DNA of 64,000 bases from CAVPJC01 sp963705155 (GTDB taxonomy: Bacteria > Chloroflexota > Anaerolineae > Anaerolineales > UBA4823). Positions 47,299 to 56,763 of this stretch are shown here, piece after piece (position 1 is the stretch's first letter; the number at the start of each line of letters is the position of its first letter). Location of the stretch: assembly GCA_963705155.1 (NCBI GenBank), contig CAVPJC010000006.1, positions 124,001-188,000 of the forward strand. The letters are read 5' to 3'. The notes under the pieces were generated by a model. The model saw nothing but the letters and a program-made list of their open reading frames with translations. It did no database searches and was not told where the DNA came from. A program made the position numbers and the translations under genes.

Positions 47299-47823
47299 TC
47301 ATCTATAAGGAGTCTCAGCTTTACCGACGTTGTGCCCGGCTTCGGATCCGGGGTCTTCGCGCAGCAGTTGGACGGCATGCGGCAGCACGGGGAGGATGAT
47401 CTCCAGATTTTCCACTGCGCCGCGCGGACTGCCCGGCAGGTTAACGATTAAAGTTTGGGCGCGAATACCCGCCGCCGCCCGCGATAGCATGGCATGCGGC
47501 GTTACCTGCAGGCTGGCGGCGCGCATGGCCTCAACCAGGCCTGGCGCAGGCCGCTGGATTGCTGCCAGGGTGGCCTCGGGGGTCACATCGCGCCGGCTGA
47601 AACCCGTTCCGCCGGTGGTGAGGAGCACATCCAGATCATCCGCGTCTGCCCAGGCTACCAGCAAATCCCGGATCATGCGTTCATCATCCGGCAAGACATC
47701 CTGCCTCACCACGCTCCAGCCGTGTTCCGTTACCACCTTTTCTAAAGCCGGGCCGGAGGCGTCGAGGCGCTCGCCGCGCCAGGAACGGTCGGATATCGTT
47801 ACAATTCCGAAACGCAGGCTCAT
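47299..47823 (-). CDS. mogA: Molybdopterin adenylyltransferase, MogA-type
   Basis: 174 residues from ATG 47823. LRFGIVTISDRSWRGERLDASG at the start, LLTTGGTGFSRRDVTPEAT (about 79-97) and IVNLPGSPRGAVENLEIILP (about 138-157) are MoCF/MogA motifs. It adds AMP to molybdopterin before molybdenum insertion. Its start overlaps the stop of the GNAT gene by four bases. No other molybdenum cofactor gene is in the window. MoaB of the same fold is the alternative name. Confidence 0.9.
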   Translation of the reverse strand: MSLRFGIVTISDRSWRGERLDASGPALEKVVTEHGWSVVRQDVLPDDERMIRDLLVAWADADDLDVLLTTGGTGFSRRDVTPEATLAAIQRPAPGLVEAMRAASLQVTPHAMLSRAAAGIRAQTLIVNLPGSPRGAVENLEIILPVLPHAVQLLREDPGSEAGHNVGKAETPYR

Positions 47824-48256
47824 TCCAGATTTTTGGCGTAGGTGTAGAGCTGCATGCGCTCCCAACCACGCCCCTCATAAAAGCGGATGGCCTCAGCATT
47901 ATCGTACAGCACCATCAGGTAATAGCGAATGCAGCCTTTCTGGCGCAGACGGCGCTCCAATTCATCCATCAGGGCTGCGCCGATACCGCGCTGGCGCTCT
48001 TCGGGCGCCACTGCCAGATGGTACATCATACCCCGCCGCCCGTCAAAACCGCCAATCACGCTGCCTACAACGCGTCCCATCTGCTTCTGCAACCAGGAAC
48101 AGGTCGGGGTCACGCTGCAGTTTTTTCTGCGTTTCTTCCGGCGTATCGGAGCGCCCAACATGTATGCCCGGGACCAGCCGTTTCCCAGAGGCGTAGGACT
48201 GCGGCGTAATCCTGTGGATATTGAAATTCGCGCAAGCGCACAGACGCATCACTCAT
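47820..48256 (-). CDS. GNAT family acetyltransferase (one or two frameshifts)
   Basis: About 145 residues. Start SDASVRLREFQYPQDYAAVL from ATG 48256, then after a slip near 48165, GIHVGRSDTPEETQKKLQRD and LFLVAEADG, and after a slip near 48065-48085, VVGSVIGGFDGRRGMMYHLAV. The acetyl-CoA loop APEERQRGIGAALMDELERR (Q/RxxGxG/A) and the late YDNAEAIRFYEGRGW are typical of GNAT. The substrate is unknown. It overlaps the PHP gene by eight bases at its start. Confidence 0.8.
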
Positions 48257-50011
48257 CGTCCGGGCCAACCAGGCCTTCCCACGGGCCGTGAATGCCATCA
48301 TCCGTAACGCCAAAGTAATAGCGGAAGCCCTGCGGTGTGCGCTGCACCAGATCGTAGTGCCGGTCTTTGCCCTGTTGATAGCTTTCACCAGACCCAGGTT
48401 GCCCTGCCAGGAAATCGGCTCCTGCGAGAGATCAGCCGGAAAGCGCGCAAAGCGGGTGATGGCATAATGCCACAGGCGCCGGGCGGAAGTCCGCGTGACG
48501 TTTTTCACCACATTGCCGTTGCGCAGGTCGCGCATGGTGTAATAGCGGGCTCCGCTGCGCTCCTCGACTGAAACCACCTCGACACCCGTGCGTGGGGCTG
48601 GCTCGAGCCTCCACTTCAACCGGGGTAGTTTCTGGCGCCGGCTCATGCAAATCGGAGGGCTGCTGCTTCGGGGGCGGCGGGTAAATCCTGGCGTTTCTGG
48701 GCGCCGCGCAGCACCAATCCCACAATCTCATCGCGCACCGCCAGGCCGGTTTCAGCCTCCGAACGCACATAAATCTTGTTGTCGTCAACGGCGTAGGGCG
48801 GGTCATCGCCACGCGGGATGAGCACGCGCAGCAGTTTTTTACCGCCGGCTTCATGAATATCCAGCGTGCAGGCCAGCGGCGGGCTGATGCGGTCGCTGAT
48901 TTCTTTTTCAAGCTGGCCGATCGCCTGTTCCGGATCGGGAATACCTTCCACGGGTTTGCGGGGATCGGCTGCCAGACCCAGGTAGAGCGTTCCACCGTTG
49001 GCGTTGGCAAATGCGCACACATCCGCGATAATGGCGTAGCGCTTGCCGCCGCGCACGCTGATGCTGTCGTGGAAATCCTGCACAATGTTGGGCCCTTCTT
49101 CGCGGGCAGTCTGGATGAAATCAAAAGCCGGCTCTTCTTTGTGGCGGTGCGGCCGAGCGCGGGCAAAATCGTTGCTGCTGAACAACTCCATCAAAGCCTC
49201 AAAGCTCACCTCAGGCAGGAGCACATCGGTAGCGCGGTCGCCAACTCCCAGGTTTTTCTTGCGCAGCGGGTCCAGTGTCAGGCGGTGCGCATCCGAGCCC
49301 TGCAGGCAGTGCATGCGCCGCGGGTATTCGGGCTTGGTGCCGTTAAAGAAGGCTGCCGTGGCGCGTTTGCCTTTCAATTCCAGGTCGGTCACCTCCAGGG
49401 CGTGCAGGCGCGCATCCTGGGTGTAGGCAATTTTGGTTTGCCCGCCAAAATCAAAGCCGCGCATCGCCACCCCATTGCTCGAATTGGCATGCGCCGCGAT
49501 CACCAGACCCGCCGGCCTCGTGGATCACCCGGTAAGCCGTGAGCACATCTGAAGTGGCCCCCACCGTGGCCGAACCATCATCGAGCTGGTCGGTGGGGAT
49601 GCGCAGGTCGAGCAGCAGGTGCTCAATCTCGCGCACGGGCTTTTCAGGGGGGAAAATACCCAGAATATGAAAACCAAACGTGGCGGTGAATTCAAACCCT
49701 GGCAGCACCAGGATTTTTTCCAGCAGGCGGCGATACTCTCGCAGGCGGGACTGCTCTTCCGGCAGCAGCCGGTTTAATTTTTCCAGCAATTCAAGCTGCT
49801 GGATTTCCTCTTTCATGTGCCGGTAACCGGCCACGGTGTTGTGATCGGTGAAGGCGATGATGTCCAGCCCGCGCGCCTCGGCGCGCTGCAAAAAATCCAG
49901 GTAGCTCACTTCAGGCTGCTGGTAATCTGAGGAGGCGGGGGTGTGCAGGTGCAAATCAATCGTGCTCCATTGTGCAGGCGCACGTGTCTTTTTCTTGGCC
50001 AAAATGTTCAT
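48249..50011 (-). CDS. PHP phosphoesterase domain fused to an AlbA_2-type domain (frameshifts)
   Basis: About 587 residues over four frames, with slips near 49500, 48660, 48600 and 48370. N-terminal PHP fold: IDLHLHTPASSD (metal-binding HxH), IAFTDHNTVAGY, LPGFEFTATFGFHILG, IAAHANSSNG and GSDAH, the full set of metal ligands. From about residue 290 an AlbA_2/AAA_4-type domain follows (ADVCAFANANGGTLYLGLA, then DNKIYVRSEAETG). A linker of Pro and Glu leads to a C-terminal unit with EERSGARYYTMRDLRNGNVV and HYDLVQRTPQGFRYYFGVTDDG. PHP domains hydrolyse phosphoesters; AlbA_2 domains bind nucleic acid or act as regulators. The joint function is unknown. Confidence 0.75.
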
Positions 50012-50381
50012 CCTTTAACGCCGATAATGGCGTTTATTTTTTCTAATAGTTCGTCGGGCATGTAGGGTTTTAAAATGAAATCGTCTGCGCCTGCCTCCCG
50101 GCATCTGGCGCTTAACTCCATACCAGACGACATGATGACAGCGCGTTTCGAGCCAGCTCATGATCCCGGCGGATGGAATCAAGCAGATCGAACCCGCTGG
50201 CATGTTGTAAATGCACATCCATCAATACCAGATCAGGACGCTCGCGGCGCACGGTTTTCAACACCGAGGCCGGGTTGATTTCACTGCGCTGCAAGATGAC
50301 CTGGTAGCCTTCGATTTCCAGCAGAGTGTGCAGCAGCGAGAGCATGGTCGCGTCGTCTTCAATCAGCAATACTTTGTGCAT
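50008..50381 (-). CDS. Stand-alone response regulator (one frameshift)
   Basis: About 124 residues from ATG 50381: a receiver domain only. The acidic pair in KVLLIEDDATM, the phospho-acceptor Asp in LVLMDVHLQHASG, and after a slip near 50135 the Ser/Met in AVIMSSGME and the lysine in FILKPYMPDELLEKI are all present. No output domain. It overlaps the PHP gene start by four bases and the lon stop by 23 bases, so all three are likely in one transcript. The partner kinase is not in the window. Confidence 0.85.
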
Positions 50382-52971
50382 TTTCAGTCTCTGAGGGGAT
50401 TGTTTTGGGTGGCTTCTTCTTGCGCCGTGGGCGGCCGGGGAAGTTTTCCAGCGCGCCTCTGAGCACATCGTCTACGGTATTGGCAAATTCAAAATGGATC
50501 TCGCGGCGCACTTCGTCCGGCAAATCTTCCAGGTCGGCCTGATTACGGGCAGGTAAGATGACCGTCTTCAACCCGCTGCGATGGGCCGCCAGCACTTTTT
50601 CTTTGATCCCACCCACCGGCAGCACCTGCCCCCGCAGGGTGATCTCGCCCGTCATGCTGACTTCGGCGCGCACCGGGATGCCGGTAACCAGTGAGACCAG
50701 GGCGGTAGCCATGGTGACACCCGCCGAGGGGCCATCTTTGGGCTGTGAGCCAGCCGGCACATGCAGGTGAATATCGCAGCGATTGAAGAAATCCGAATCC
50801 AGACCCAGGCGTTCAGCTTGCGAACGCACATACGAGAGCGCCGCACGGGCAAATTCTTGCATAACATTCCCGAGGGAACCGGTAATCTGGAAGCCCTTGC
50901 CGCCCGGCATGCTGGTGGCTTCCACAAAGAGCACATCTCCGCCCACAGGTGTCCAGGCCAGGCCGGTGGCAACCCCGGGCTGCGAAGTGCGCTCGGCGAT
51001 TTCCTCGGTGCCAAAATACTGCTGGCGCCCCAAAAACTCCTGCACTTTCTCGGGATCAATATCCAGCCGCTCCACTTTGCCTTCAGCAATCAAAGTGACC
51101 ACTTTGCGGCAGACCGAGCCGATCTCGCGTTCCAGGCTGCGCACACCCGCTTCGCGCGTGTAGGCGCGGATGATTTTTTGCAGCGCCGGCTCATTAAATT
51201 GCACTTCCTCTGAGCGCAGGCCGTTCTCACGCAGCTGGCGTGGAATGAGATAACCGTTGGCGATGGCGATCTTTTCGCGCTCGGTATATCCCGAAAGCTG
51301 GATGATCTCCATGCGGTCTCGCAGCGGACCAGGGACAGGTTCCAGAGCGTTGGCTGTGGTAATGAACATCACCTGAGAGAGATCGAAGGCCACTTCCAGG
51401 TAATGGTCGCGGAACTCAGCGTTTTGCTCAGGATCCAGCACCTCGAGCAAGGCAGAGGCCGGATCGCCGTGAAAATCGAAGACCAGCTTGTCAACTTCAT
51501 CGAGCATGAATACGGGGTTGCGGGTTTCCACCCGCCGCAGCGCTTGCAAAATACGCCCGGGAAGCGCCCCGATGTACGTGCGGCGGTGCCCACGGATTTC
51601 AGCTTCATCGCGCATCCCACCCAACGAAATGCGGATAAACTTGCGACCCATAGCCCGGGCAATCGAGCGCCCCAGCGATGTCTTGCCCACGCCCGGCGGC
51701 CCAACAAAGCACAGGATCACCCCTTCGCGCAGCCTGCGAATGCCATCTTCAGGGATCAGGGCGAGCTCTTCAGCGCGCTCGTGGCGCAGCTTGCGCACCG
51801 AGAGAAACTCCAAAATGCGCTCTTTGACATCTTGCAACCCGAAATGATCCTGGTCGAGCACCTGGCGTGCATGGGCAATCTGCAGATCATCCGGGGTGAT
51901 CACCGCCCAGGGCAGCGTGACCAGCCAGTCCAGATAGGTGCGGATGACGCCGTATTCGGCAGCCGCCGTTGGCAGCCGGGAGAGGCGGTCGAGCTCGCGC
52001 CGGGCCTGCTTATCAGCCTCTTCGGGCATTTTCGCAGCTTCGATCTTCTGACGAAATTCCTCCACTTCAGCGGCCTGTTCGTCGGCTTCGCCCAACTCTT
52101 TTTGGATAGCCTTCAATTGCTCACGCAGGAAGTATTCGCGCTGCACCTTTTCGATCTCAGTGCGGGCTTCGTTCTGGATTTTTTGACCGATCTCCAGCAC
52201 TTCAACTTCGCGCGCCAGAATTCCCACCAGCTTGTGCAGTTTTTCGGCAGCCGAGTTCAGCTCCAGCAGGTTCTGGGCATCGGCCAGGTCCATGCGCTGA
52301 AAGTTCGCCACCGTGTACACCGTTTGGAGAGGATCATCCAGGGCCAGCACCGAGCCAACCAGTTCGCGGGGGATCGATGGGATCATCTCGGCAATGTGTT
52401 CAAACTGGCTGCGGGCATTGCGGGCCAGGGCTTCGATCTCAGCATCTTCACCCACATGTTCAGGCGCCAGCTCAATTTGAGCCTTCAGGTACGGCTCCAA
52501 TTGGATGAACTCGCCTACCCGGAAACGCTCCAGACCCTGAACAACCAGCCGGATGGTGCCATCGGGAGCGCGAAACAACCGGTGCACCATCGCAACGGTG
52601 CCCATGCTGTACAGATCGCCGGGCTCTGGCAACTCCAGCTCCGGATCTTTTGAGGCCACCAGGCCGATGAGCCGCATATCTCCGGCAACAACATCATCCA
52701 CCAGGCGGATGGAGCGCGGTTGACCAATCGTCAGTGGCACAGCCGTCTGCGGGTAGACCACCAGACCACGCAGCGGCAGGATGGGCAGCACCGAAGGGAT
52801 GTGGATATCGGTCTCATCCACGCCTGCCGGAGTTTCCTCTTTTTCCCCCGCTTCGCTTTGGACGACGTGCGGAACGATGGGCTTAAAGATCAATTCTTCC
52901 AGGGTGATATCCGCCGGGTCGAAGTAATCCATCAGATCGAGTATGTTTGAGTTCCAACGAGAGGCAGGCAT
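50359..52971 (-). CDS. lon: ATP-dependent protease Lon
   Basis: 870 residues, intact. An N-terminal LON substrate-binding domain (about 60-260, PVLPLRGLVVYPQTAVPL-like start), a coiled helical part, then the AAA+ module with Walker A VGPPGVGKTSLGRSIA (near residue 420) and Walker B VFMLDEVDKL. The C-terminal protease has the catalytic serine in PKDGPSAGVTMATAL (near residue 745) and the lysine in GGIKEKVLAAH. It degrades misfolded and regulatory proteins in the cytoplasm. The last 25 residues are a basic then acidic tail (RPRRKKKPPK) that most Lon proteins lack. Confidence 0.97.
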   Translation of the reverse strand: MPASRWNSNILDLMDYFDPADITLEELIFKPIVPHVVQSEAGEKEETPAGVDETDIHIPSVLPILPLRGLVVYPQTAVPLTIGQPRSIRLVDDVVAGDMRLIGLVASKDPELELPEPGDLYSMGTVAMVHRLFRAPDGTIRLVVQGLERFRVGEFIQLEPYLKAQIELAPEHVGEDAEIEALARNARSQFEHIAEMIPSIPRELVGSVLALDDPLQTVYTVANFQRMDLADAQNLLELNSAAEKLHKLVGILAREVEVLEIGQKIQNEARTEIEKVQREYFLREQLKAIQKELGEADEQAAEVEEFRQKIEAAKMPEEADKQARRELDRLSRLPTAAAEYGVIRTYLDWLVTLPWAVITPDDLQIAHARQVLDQDHFGLQDVKERILEFLSVRKLRHERAEELALIPEDGIRRLREGVILCFVGPPGVGKTSLGRSIARAMGRKFIRISLGGMRDEAEIRGHRRTYIGALPGRILQALRRVETRNPVFMLDEVDKLVFDFHGDPASALLEVLDPEQNAEFRDHYLEVAFDLSQVMFITTANALEPVPGPLRDRMEIIQLSGYTEREKIAIANGYLIPRQLRENGLRSEEVQFNEPALQKIIRAYTREAGVRSLEREIGSVCRKVVTLIAEGKVERLDIDPEKVQEFLGRQQYFGTEEIAERTSQPGVATGLAWTPVGGDVLFVEATSMPGGKGFQITGSLGNVMQEFARAALSYVRSQAERLGLDSDFFNRCDIHLHVPAGSQPKDGPSAGVTMATALVSLVTGIPVRAEVSMTGEITLRGQVLPVGGIKEKVLAAHRSGLKTVILPARNQADLEDLPDEVRREIHFEFANTVDDVLRGALENFPGRPRRKKKPPKTIPSETENAQSIAD

Positions 52972-53010
52972 GATGTGACGTTTTCCGGGGTCAGGTCAAT
53001 TACTCTGGGC

Positions 53011-53433
53011 TCAGATATCAATTTCAATCTTGTGTGGGCGGGCTTTGGGCAAGGCGACGCGTAAAAACCCGTTGGTGTAAACCGCGGTAATCTCATTTAC
53101 CAACACCGGCACGGGCAGCTCCACTTCGCTGGAAAATTCGCCGAAGGGAATTTCCATCTGGTGGTAGGCGCGCCGTTCGGGGGCATCGGGGCGCACGCCG
53201 CGAATGGACAGGTAGCGGCCATCCAATATAATGGAGAAATCTGCATCCTGCATGCCGGCAACTTCCACCCGTACCACCACGGCATCTTCGGTTTCATACA
53301 CATCCGTGGGCGGGCGCCAGACGTGAGGGCGCAGAACCGGGCGCGGCTGGACACCATCTACTATCGAGCGGTTCTCTTCTCGCACGTAAAATCCGGGCTT
53401 TTGCACTTCGGGTTGTAATTCCAACGGTACCAT
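53011..53433 (-). CDS. Hsp20/alpha-crystallin family small heat-shock protein
   Basis: 140 residues. The alpha-crystallin domain covers about 38-130: PPTDVYETEDAVVVRVEVAGM, ISIILDGRYLSIRGVR-like middle, ELPVPVLVNEITAVYTNGFLRVALPK with the A-x-x-x-n-G-v-L motif. It is a holdase chaperone that keeps unfolded proteins soluble. It precedes lon on the same strand with a 39-base gap, so the two stress genes may be one operon; this would give joint control of folding and degradation. Confidence 0.92.
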   Translation of the reverse strand: MVPLELQPEVQKPGFYVREENRSIVDGVQPRPVLRPHVWRPPTDVYETEDAVVVRVEVAGMQDADFSIILDGRYLSIRGVRPDAPERRAYHQMEIPFGEFSSEVELPVPVLVNEITAVYTNGFLRVALPKARPHKIEIDI

Positions 53434-53511
53434 CAGTCGCCTCCTGCCTGCACCAAGAGATTGTTTGCAGGTTGTTTACCAACCGCGTATAACCGGGCAG
53501 GCTTGTACGGG

Positions 53512-54039
53512 TTAACGGCTCGCTGCCTTTCGGGCGGTTTCCAGCACCTCCTCGTATTTAGGTTCATCCCCCATCACTGGCATATAATCGGCATACACCA
53601 GCTTGTCCATCGCATCGACAACAAAAATGGCGCGACGGAGGACACGCTGGTTCTTCAACAAAACGCCGTATTTCTCCCCAAATTCGCCAGTCATATGGTC
53701 TGAAAGGGTGATTACCTTATCGATACCGGCTGCCCCGCACCAGTTCTTTTGCGTGTAAGGCAGATCCATGCTCATCATGATAATGACGATGCCGTCACCC
53801 AGGGCAGCCGCTTCCTGGTTAAAACGGCGTGTCTCGCGGTCACACACCGAGGTATTCAAAGATGGAAGTGAACCGATGATGCGCACTTTGCCGCGCGTAC
53901 TTTCCAGGGCCTTCACAATCGCCCAATCATTGTTGTGAGCAGCAAATTCAGGAGCCGGCTGCCCAACGATCACCTCATCACCCACCACCGGCGCATCCAC
54001 GCCTCGAAATTGAAAAACACCATTACGCACAACGCTCAT
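53512..54039 (-). CDS. tpx: Thiol peroxidase
   Basis: 175 residues from ATG 54039. The peroxidatic cysteine lies in SLNTSVCDRETRRFN (near residue 59), and the resolving cysteine in KNWCGAAGID (near 93), as in atypical two-Cys Tpx. VGQPAPEFAAHNNDW and the end fit. It reduces hydrogen and alkyl peroxides with electrons from thioredoxin. It stands next to hsp20 and lon on the same strand with a gap of about 80 bases, a stress-related group. Confidence 0.94.
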   Translation of the reverse strand: MSVVRNGVFQFRGVDAPVVGDEVIVGQPAPEFAAHNNDWAIVKALESTRGKVRIIGSLPSLNTSVCDRETRRFNQEAAALGDGIVIIMMSMDLPYTQKNWCGAAGIDKVITLSDHMTGEFGEKYGVLLKNQRVLRRAIFVVDAMDKLVYADYMPVMGDEPKYEEVLETARKAASR

Positions 54040-54171
54040 TGCTTGTCTCCTGATCAAAATATGTGAGGCCTATGGGGGCTCCACCAACACAAAGCCTGAT
54101 TTCCTACCCCCACTTCTTGCGCCTGATTCTTGTGACGCACACCGGCGGCGAAACACACCGGATTACAAAGG

Positions 54172-54244
54172 CGCCCCCGGCGGGATTCGAACCCACAACC
54201 ATCTGCTTAGAAGGCAGGTGCTCTGTCCATTGAGCTACGGGGGC
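54172..54244 (-). tRNA. tRNA-Arg (anticodon TCT)
   Basis: Read on the minus strand: acceptor GCCCCCG pairs with CGGGGGC, D arm GCTC/GAGC, anticodon loop CTTCTAA with anticodon TCT (reads AGA), TPsiC arm GTGGG-TTCGAAT-CCCGC. 73 bases with discriminator G; CCA is not encoded. The anticodon stem has one mismatch at its outer pair. Confidence 0.93.
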
Positions 54245-54258
54245 AGGTACGAGAACGC

Positions 54259-54693
54259 TCAACTCAGGCAGGGACGCAAACCTTTGTACACCCGCCCGCC
54301 GGTGAGTGTCTTAAGAATGGTCACAGGGTCTTTGCCCAGTCGTTCACCCAGCTCGACGGCGGTCATTGCCGTGTTGCCATTTGCCAGGAATACCCGGAAA
54401 GTGGCATCCACCAGAGCGGAATGCATGTGGATAAAATCCGGCTGTTTGGCACAGTGGGTGATCAAGATGTGCTGGATACCATCCACAGGCTGTACTTCAC
54501 CGGTGTGGGGGTCCACCCAATCAACCTTCTCCTCGACTTCCATGCTTTCAAATAATTTCTGATGCTGCGGGCACAGGTTGGTGCGCAAATACACACGCCA
54601 ATCCCGATCGTTCTTGCTCCACCAGTCGAAGTCAATGTGAAAACGGGTCTGCAGGGTGGGCTTGACAAGACTGGGACGTTTAACTTCGGTCAA
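54259..54693 (-). CDS. Hypothetical protein
   Basis: 144 residues from a TTG at 54693, chosen because GGAGG lies five bases before; longer starts have no ribosome site. No signal or membrane segment. The middle part has many charged and aromatic residues (FHIDFDWWSKNDRDWRVYL) and one Cys-His pair (CPQHQKLFES). The end, TAVELGERLGKDPVTILKTLTGG, looks like a small winged-helix or HTH fold. It follows a longer unknown gene (54723-56300) on the same strand after 29 bases and lies just before tRNA-Arg. I do not recognise the family. Confidence 0.65.
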   Translation of the reverse strand: MTEVKRPSLVKPTLQTRFHIDFDWWSKNDRDWRVYLRTNLCPQHQKLFESMEVEEKVDWVDPHTGEVQPVDGIQHILITHCAKQPDFIHMHSALVDATFRVFLANGNTAMTAVELGERLGKDPVTILKTLTGGRVYKGLRPCLS

Positions 54694-54722
54694 CTTGCCC
54701 TCCGAGAAATGCAAATTTCCAT

Positions 54723-56300
54723 TTATGCATGTTCCGATTCGCTGAAGCGGTAGTGCAGATCGCCAACATGCACAAACCCGGGGCGCGAAGCCAACAGCGC
54801 CAGCATGGGACCGGGCGGGCAACGGCGCACCACATTCAATGCCGCATACAACTCAATGGCGTGTACATGCCCTTGAGGGTTGAGCTTGGCCAGTTCGCGC
54901 ACCAGGTTGATGACAACCCGCTCCAAAGTACGTTCTTTATTAGCATGTGACCAGACCTGGTCCACTGCTTCAATATCCGGTACAGCGATCGCCATGCGTT
55001 CGTCAAAATTGGATTGTACCGACTGTTTAAGCATGGCAAACACTACGCCGCCATCCGAGCCGACAAGCACAGTGCGGATCCACTCACGACTGGGACGGCG
55101 CACCCCGCTGTGGATAATCACCTCGCCTGGCCTCTGCCCGCGCTGAACTCGGATTGTGCTGCCAGGAACCAGATTGTTCTTGCGGTACCATTCTTCCAGC
55201 CCGTAAACATAACGCTTGGGCCGCACCACCCAGGCGGGAATTTTATCCCCGCTTTCGCCATCCACCAGCGTAAAACGAATGCGGGGCGCTTCGTAAGCCG
55301 TGGGAAATAGATGGCGCAAGCGAGACGAGAGCGGCAGGGTGCCGGCTCGCCAGTGCGGGAAAATGAGCCGGACCGAGACCTCATCTTGAGAATATTTGCC
55401 GCCCAACGGTGAAAGCTCGTCATCCAATTCCTGTTCCAGGGCTAACATTTCGCCGGTCAGGTGACCCCGCTCGTAATCAGCGCCGGGATAGCGCAGGTAG
55501 AGCGGCGGCTCAAGCACAGGTTCCGGCTCCAGGCGGCGCAGGAACCAGATCACCTGCCCGCTGGCGCCCACTTCATCGAACCGCTCGTCTTCCTGCAGGG
55601 CGAGATCCATGGAAAATTCCAGCAGCTTGGCGTTTACGCTGGAAGCCATGCCGATCTGCTCCAGCAAGTCTTTTGTAGAGAGCGGGCCGCCGCCGGCCAT
55701 ATCCAGCACGGCCTCTGCCAGGTTCAGGTGCCCAATGTTGATATCCAACAGCAAAGCGCGCGGGAACCAACGCCCGGCAATACTCACAAAATCTGCATGC
55801 GTCTCCAGATCTTCATCCAGGTTTGCTTCCAGCTGCTCGCGGTATTCTTCGAGCACGTGCGTGGGGTCCATGCTGATCTCATCATCCACCATCTCGATGG
55901 GTGCGTTCAAGACGTGATCCTGCAAACCGGAAGCGTATTCACGCTGCTCGCCATTCTCAAAAACAACCTTAACCACCTCAAAAGCGCCCATACTCGGGTT
56001 GCGTCCGGGGCGCACCTGCACCACCTCGCCGCTTCGCCAGGCGAGGGCGGGGAAAACTACGCGTTGGCTTACCTGATAGTGTTCCTGGGGTTTGTACACG
56101 CTTCCGCTGGCGCTGCGCTGCTGTTGGATGGCAACTTTTTCGCTGCGGATACGCTCATCGACCAAAAGCTCCACCAGCTCGCGGGTGGTGAGCGGGGTTT
56201 CGGTCTCTAACAGGTGGTTATAAAGAAACTCAATATCGTCCGGTTGAAGTTGGAAGTCTTCCCAATAATCTTCACGTAAAGCAATTGGAGCCATTACCAT
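54723..56300 (-). CDS. Hypothetical protein, 526 residues
   Basis: Starts at ATG 56300, with GAGG eight bases upstream; earlier ATGs lie in an AT-rich segment and are less likely. The N-terminal part (MAPIALREDYWEDFQLQ, then LTTRELVELLVDERI) suggests a winged-helix segment. A beta-rich SH3-like part follows (VVFPALAWRSGEVVQVRPG and VVKVVFENGEQREYA). Later segments have IRVQRGQRPGEVIIHSG and PSREWIRTVLVGSDGG. No signal peptide or transmembrane helix. It appears to be a lineage protein of this phylum and forms a pair with the smaller unknown gene behind it. The function is unknown. Confidence 0.7.
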   Translation of the reverse strand: MVMAPIALREDYWEDFQLQPDDIEFLYNHLLETETPLTTRELVELLVDERIRSEKVAIQQQRSASGSVYKPQEHYQVSQRVVFPALAWRSGEVVQVRPGRNPSMGAFEVVKVVFENGEQREYASGLQDHVLNAPIEMVDDEISMDPTHVLEEYREQLEANLDEDLETHADFVSIAGRWFPRALLLDINIGHLNLAEAVLDMAGGGPLSTKDLLEQIGMASSVNAKLLEFSMDLALQEDERFDEVGASGQVIWFLRRLEPEPVLEPPLYLRYPGADYERGHLTGEMLALEQELDDELSPLGGKYSQDEVSVRLIFPHWRAGTLPLSSRLRHLFPTAYEAPRIRFTLVDGESGDKIPAWVVRPKRYVYGLEEWYRKNNLVPGSTIRVQRGQRPGEVIIHSGVRRPSREWIRTVLVGSDGGVVFAMLKQSVQSNFDERMAIAVPDIEAVDQVWSHANKERTLERVVINLVRELAKLNPQGHVHAIELYAALNVVRRCPPGPMLALLASRPGFVHVGDLHYRFSESEHA

Positions 56301-56466
56301 ATATCTTGCCTCAAACCGCGCCACAATATGAAAACCTGTACAGTTTCCAGGGCGCTTTTTATGTATAATTTTAATAATTATACTCGATACAACCAACCTG
56401 CACGATCAGAATTTTTCGGGGCCTCCCGCATTTTGAGAGAACCCTGCCAACAGGGAAGGGATCAGC

Positions 56467-56760
56467 ATGGAAGAACACAACTGGGTCGTGATCGAAACCA
56501 CCGCAGGCGATCTGCCAGCCGAGATTTTGCGTGGGCTGTTGGAGGCGCAAGGCATACCCGTCATGCTCTCACAGGAAGGCGCTGCCCGTGCCATGGGCAT
56601 CAATGTGGGTCCTTTTGGCGAAGTGGAAATCCTGGTACCAGCCGGGCTGGCAGAACAGGCCAGGCAGGTGCTGGATGAATATGAAGCCGGAGGCTTTGCA
56701 AACACAGAGGAATTTGTTCCCGGCGGCGATGATGAAGCCGCCGAAACGCCGGATGACTGA
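56467..56760 (+). CDS. DUF2007-type small signal-transducing protein
   Basis: 97 residues. HNWVVIETTAGDLPAEILRGLL at the start, GIPVMLSQEGAARAMG and VEILVPAGLAEQARQVLDEY make up the DUF2007 (PII-like ferredoxin fold) pattern. The tail is acidic (GGDDEAAETPDD). These proteins are thought to act in signal binding but their ligand is not known. GGAAGG stands before ATG 56467. It lies between the divergent unknown gene and the convergent M23 peptidase, alone on its strand. Confidence 0.8.
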   Translation: MEEHNWVVIETTAGDLPAEILRGLLEAQGIPVMLSQEGAARAMGINVGPFGEVEILVPAGLAEQARQVLDEYEAGGFANTEEFVPGGDDEAAETPDD

Positions 56761-56763
56761 CGC

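Noticed and set aside
51403..52653. 416-codon plus-strand frame opposite lon
   Set aside because: Shadow of lon, with no ribosome site or motif.
53434..53511. CIRCE-type heat-shock operator near hsp20
   Set aside because: I looked for a long inverted repeat around the hsp20 and tpx starts and saw none that fits.
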